This document shows positions 63,533 through 64,000 of a stretch of DNA of 64,000 nt, piece by piece; position 1 is the stretch's first letter, and each line of letters opens with the position of its first letter. This DNA is from an uncultured Oxalobacteraceae bacterium. Its GTDB lineage: Bacteria; Pseudomonadota; Gammaproteobacteria; Burkholderiales; Burkholderiaceae_D. The notes under the pieces were generated by a model that did not search any database, was not told where the DNA came from, and was given only the letters and a program-made list of their open reading frames with translations. Made by a program: the position numbers and the translations under genes. Location: positions 1-64,000 of the forward strand of contig CAIWPG010000281.1 in assembly GCA_903914535.1 (NCBI GenBank), given 5' to 3'.

Positions 63533-64000
63533 CTATATTTTCCAATGCAACACTTTTTCCGGCCCGTTATAAAGGCCTGGCTCTGCTTGCACTGACCCTG
63601 GCTTTATTACCACTGGTATTACCCAATAGCTTTTATTACGATGTCGTAATACGCATCGCCCTGAATGCAATTGTCGTCATCGCCTTAAATCTGTTAATGG
63701 GTTACACCGGTCAGATCAGCCTGGGCCATGCGGGATTTCTTGGCATAGGAGCTTATGCATCAGCTATCCTGACCACGCACTTTAACTGGATGCCCTTGCC
63801 TGCCATGCTGACCGGCGCCATTGCTACCGGTTTACTGGCTTTTGTCGTTGCACGCCCTATTCTAAAATTAAAAGGACATACACTGGCAATGGCAACACTG
63901 GGGCTGGGTATGATTATCTCCATTATCCTGAGCAATGAAGCGCAGTATACCGGCGGACCGGATGGCATGGCCGTAGCGGAATTTTCCCTGTTCGGGCAAA
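63529..64000 (+). CDS. LivM-type ABC transporter permease (partial, cut by window end)
   Basis: The frame begins at ATG 63529, overlapping the LivH-type stop, and is open to the window edge (157 complete codons). The product starts MTIFSNATLFPARYKGLALL and includes ALNLLMGYTGQISLGHAGFLGIGAYASAIL, typical of LivM permeases, then KLKGHTLAMATLGLGMII. The C-terminal half lies outside the window, and the ATPase genes (livG/livF) presumably follow. Confidence 0.9.
   Translation, partial: MTIFSNATLFPARYKGLALLALTLALLPLVLPNSFYYDVVIRIALNAIVVIALNLLMGYTGQISLGHAGFLGIGAYASAILTTHFNWMPLPAMLTGAIATGLLAFVVARPILKLKGHTLAMATLGLGMIISIILSNEAQYTGGPDGMAVAEFSLFGQ

Noticed and set aside
1-64000. tRNA, rRNA, insertion sequences or prophage genes
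   Set aside because: None was recognised on either strand by reading; a dedicated search with tRNAscan-SE or Infernal was not possible.

Overview
The window reads as chromosomal DNA of a betaproteobacterium, most likely Burkholderiales (about 50% GC, dense operons, fused 1.2 kaa indolepyruvate ferredoxin oxidoreductase, both PaaZ and PaaN in the phenylacetate cluster, Hpd followed by a VOC protein and fumarylacetoacetase). Family-level placement is inference. No rRNA, tRNA, CRISPR array, transposase or phage gene was seen.

Region 1 (0.2-6 kb): a class III omega-amino acid aminotransferase, a dienelactone hydrolase, and a divergent Lrp-type regulator facing a tyrosine-catabolism operon (hpd, a VOC dioxygenase-like gene, fumarylacetoacetase). 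Homogentisate dioxygenase is not present; maleylacetoacetate isomerase lies separately at 41.3 kb.

Region 2 (6.2-34.4 kb) is a sulfur-acquisition island. Leftward: a family 2A encapsulin shell with its cysteine desulfurase cargo, a small XRE regulator, an EpsC-type serine acetyltransferase, a cytosolic rhodanese and a sigma-54 activator resembling SfnR. Upstream of these, also leftward, are DegP, a secreted lectin-like protein, two cytochromes c', an exported peroxiredoxin, a dihaem cytochrome c4-like protein, a Tat-exported DUF1501 protein and a DUF1549/DUF1553 protein. Rightward: an exported rhodanese-like protein lacking the catalytic Cys, cytochrome b561, CysA, a CysB-type LysR regulator, a TonB-dependent receptor, then TonB-ExbB-ExbD-Sbp-CysT-CysW. 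Four intergenic regions in this island share an 18-bp palindrome (CTGYTG-N5-GCAGCAR). Three of those regions also hold well-formed -24/-12 promoters, one of them a divergent pair. I read this as an SfnR-like, sigma-54-controlled regulon linking outer-membrane uptake, periplasmic processing, sulfate import and encapsulated sulfur storage. This is the most interesting part of the window.

Region 3 (34.4-64 kb): an Lrp regulator divergent from the indolepyruvate/phenylpyruvate ferredoxin oxidoreductase, which feeds phenylacetyl-CoA to a phenylacetate (paa) pathway: paaY, paaR, paaZ, paaX, paaABCDE, paaN, paaG, paaH, paaI, paaK, paaJ, and a livJHM-type ABC transporter cut by the window edge. paaF was not found. 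Two S53 (sedolisin) peptidase paralogues, a maleylacetoacetate isomerase and a LysE exporter are interspersed; the two peptidases have lost different active-site residues.
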